DNA of 64,000 nt from Pseudodesulfovibrio senegalensis (GTDB taxonomy: Bacteria > Desulfobacterota > Desulfovibrionia > Desulfovibrionales > Desulfovibrionaceae). Positions 63,668-64,000 of the stretch are shown here, in pieces. The stretch covers positions 1-64,000 of the forward strand of contig NZ_WAIE01000001.1 in the NCBI RefSeq assembly GCF_008830225.1, given 5' to 3'. Position 1 is the stretch's first letter. Each line of letters begins with the position of its first letter. Under the pieces are notes generated by a model that ran no database searches, was not told the DNA's origin, and saw only the letters and a program-made list of their open reading frames with translations. The position numbers and the translations under genes are program-made.

Positions 63668-64000
63668 ATGGCTGAATCCAAAGTTTTCCCGATGAACACC
63701 TTTGTGTCCGTCCTTCGCGGCCAATCTGCTGACGTGGCTCAGCTCGACATGCTGGCATTCGTGCTGCAGGTGGAAGCCGTGGACGCGGACGCCGCGCCCC
63801 TGGCTCAGGCCCTGGTGAAGGCGCACATCTATGAAACCGAGCCCGCCCTGACCAAGTACGCCGAAGGCGATCTTGGCAAGCTGGGCAATCAGGTGAAGAT
63901 CGTTCCCATGGCCGCGCCCGAACAGGCACAGGCCGTGCTGGAAGCCTTCGCCGCCATGAAGGCCGACCTTGCCGGCGCGCAGGATGCCGCCGCCAAGGCC
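63668..64000 (+). CDS. qmoD: QmoD-like accessory protein (3-prime end cut by window)
   Basis: The first 111 codons of a gene that runs off the window, beginning MAESKVFPMNTFVSVLRGQS. AAGGAGG lies 6 bases before the ATG, 52 bases after qmoC. The sequence is alanine-rich and soluble with no cysteines in the visible part. In Desulfovibrio vulgaris a conserved gene of unknown mechanism (qmoD) follows qmoABC and is cotranscribed with it; the identification here rests on position and gene order, not on a compared sequence. Confidence 0.75.
   Translation, partial: MAESKVFPMNTFVSVLRGQSADVAQLDMLAFVLQVEAVDADAAPLAQALVKAHIYETEPALTKYAEGDLGKLGNQVKIVPMAAPEQAQAVLEAFAAMKADLAGAQDAAAKA

Noticed and set aside
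60052-63699. 1,215-codon open frame on the minus strand opposite qmoB/qmoC, and similar long antisense frames at 56072-58477, 29328-32021 and 3224-5197
   Set aside because: They are mirror frames of strongly conserved genes in GC-rich, codon-biased DNA. They have histidine/glycine/valine-rich unnatural composition and no ribosome sites.

Overview
The window looks like chromosome of a GC-rich, anaerobic sulfate-reducing deltaproteobacterium of the Desulfovibrionaceae (Desulfovibrio/Pseudodesulfovibrio type; genus not resolvable from here). The strongest signs are a complete dissimilatory sulfate reduction block (sat, aprBA, qmoABC and the start of qmoD), a PerR/rubrerythrin/desulfoferrodoxin/rubredoxin/rubredoxin:oxygen oxidoreductase locus, a c-type-heme chemoreceptor beside a tetraheme cytochrome, and futalosine-pathway menaquinone genes. 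There are no rRNA or tRNA genes, insertion sequences, phage genes or CRISPR arrays. Nearly all the DNA is vertically inherited-looking core sequence with short intergenic gaps.

Layout. 1-6.1 kb: a hairpin-rich intergenic stretch, a tiny membrane protein gene, a LysR regulator, a class I aminotransferase, then acetyl-CoA synthetase with a LytTR response regulator upstream of it. 6.2-8 kb: a MarR regulator and a Bcr/CflA-type exporter, each preceded by a copy of the same inverted-repeat operator. 8.1-11.4 kb: metF and metE (methionine synthesis). 11.4-18 kb: two unlinked sensor kinases, a phosphodiesterase, RdgB and RimO. 18-20.8 kb: a cobalamin riboswitch in front of nrdD (class III ribonucleotide reductase), with a small basic protein downstream. 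20.8-24.5 kb: an OmpR/CpxA-type two-component system and an NYN-nuclease/OST-HTH protein with a small partner gene. 25-29.3 kb: menaquinone synthesis (menG/ubiE, mqnB, polyprenyl diphosphate synthase) interleaved with a nucleotide-sugar dehydrogenase. 29.4-32.4 kb: purL.

32.5-35 kb: tetraheme cytochrome plus heme-binding MCP. 35.1-38.5 kb: oxygen/peroxide/superoxide defence operon perR-rbr-dfx-double rubredoxin-roo, which together would reduce peroxide, superoxide and O2 to water. 38.6-43.5 kb: an HD hydrolase and a full outer-membrane lipid asymmetry operon (mlaE-F-D-C-A), followed by a YfcE-like phosphodiesterase. 43.8-48.2 kb: glutamate dehydrogenase and a large receiver/ATP-grasp protein of unknown function. 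48.3-54 kb (minus strand): an operon of a degenerate chorismate mutase/EPSP synthase-like fusion, a coiled-coil protein, aconitase and PpiD. 54.2-64 kb: sulfate activation (sat) diverging from aprBA-qmoABC-qmoD, which reduces APS with electrons from the quinone pool.

The best candidates for undescribed biology are the 985-residue receiver-PPDK-type ATP-grasp protein that lacks any phosphohistidine domain, the EPSP synthase-like protein that has lost most catalytic residues, the fused rubredoxin pair with an internal translation start, and a long fully paired RNA hairpin between aprA and qmoA. Family assignments were made by reading translated sequence against remembered family motifs; no database search was run.
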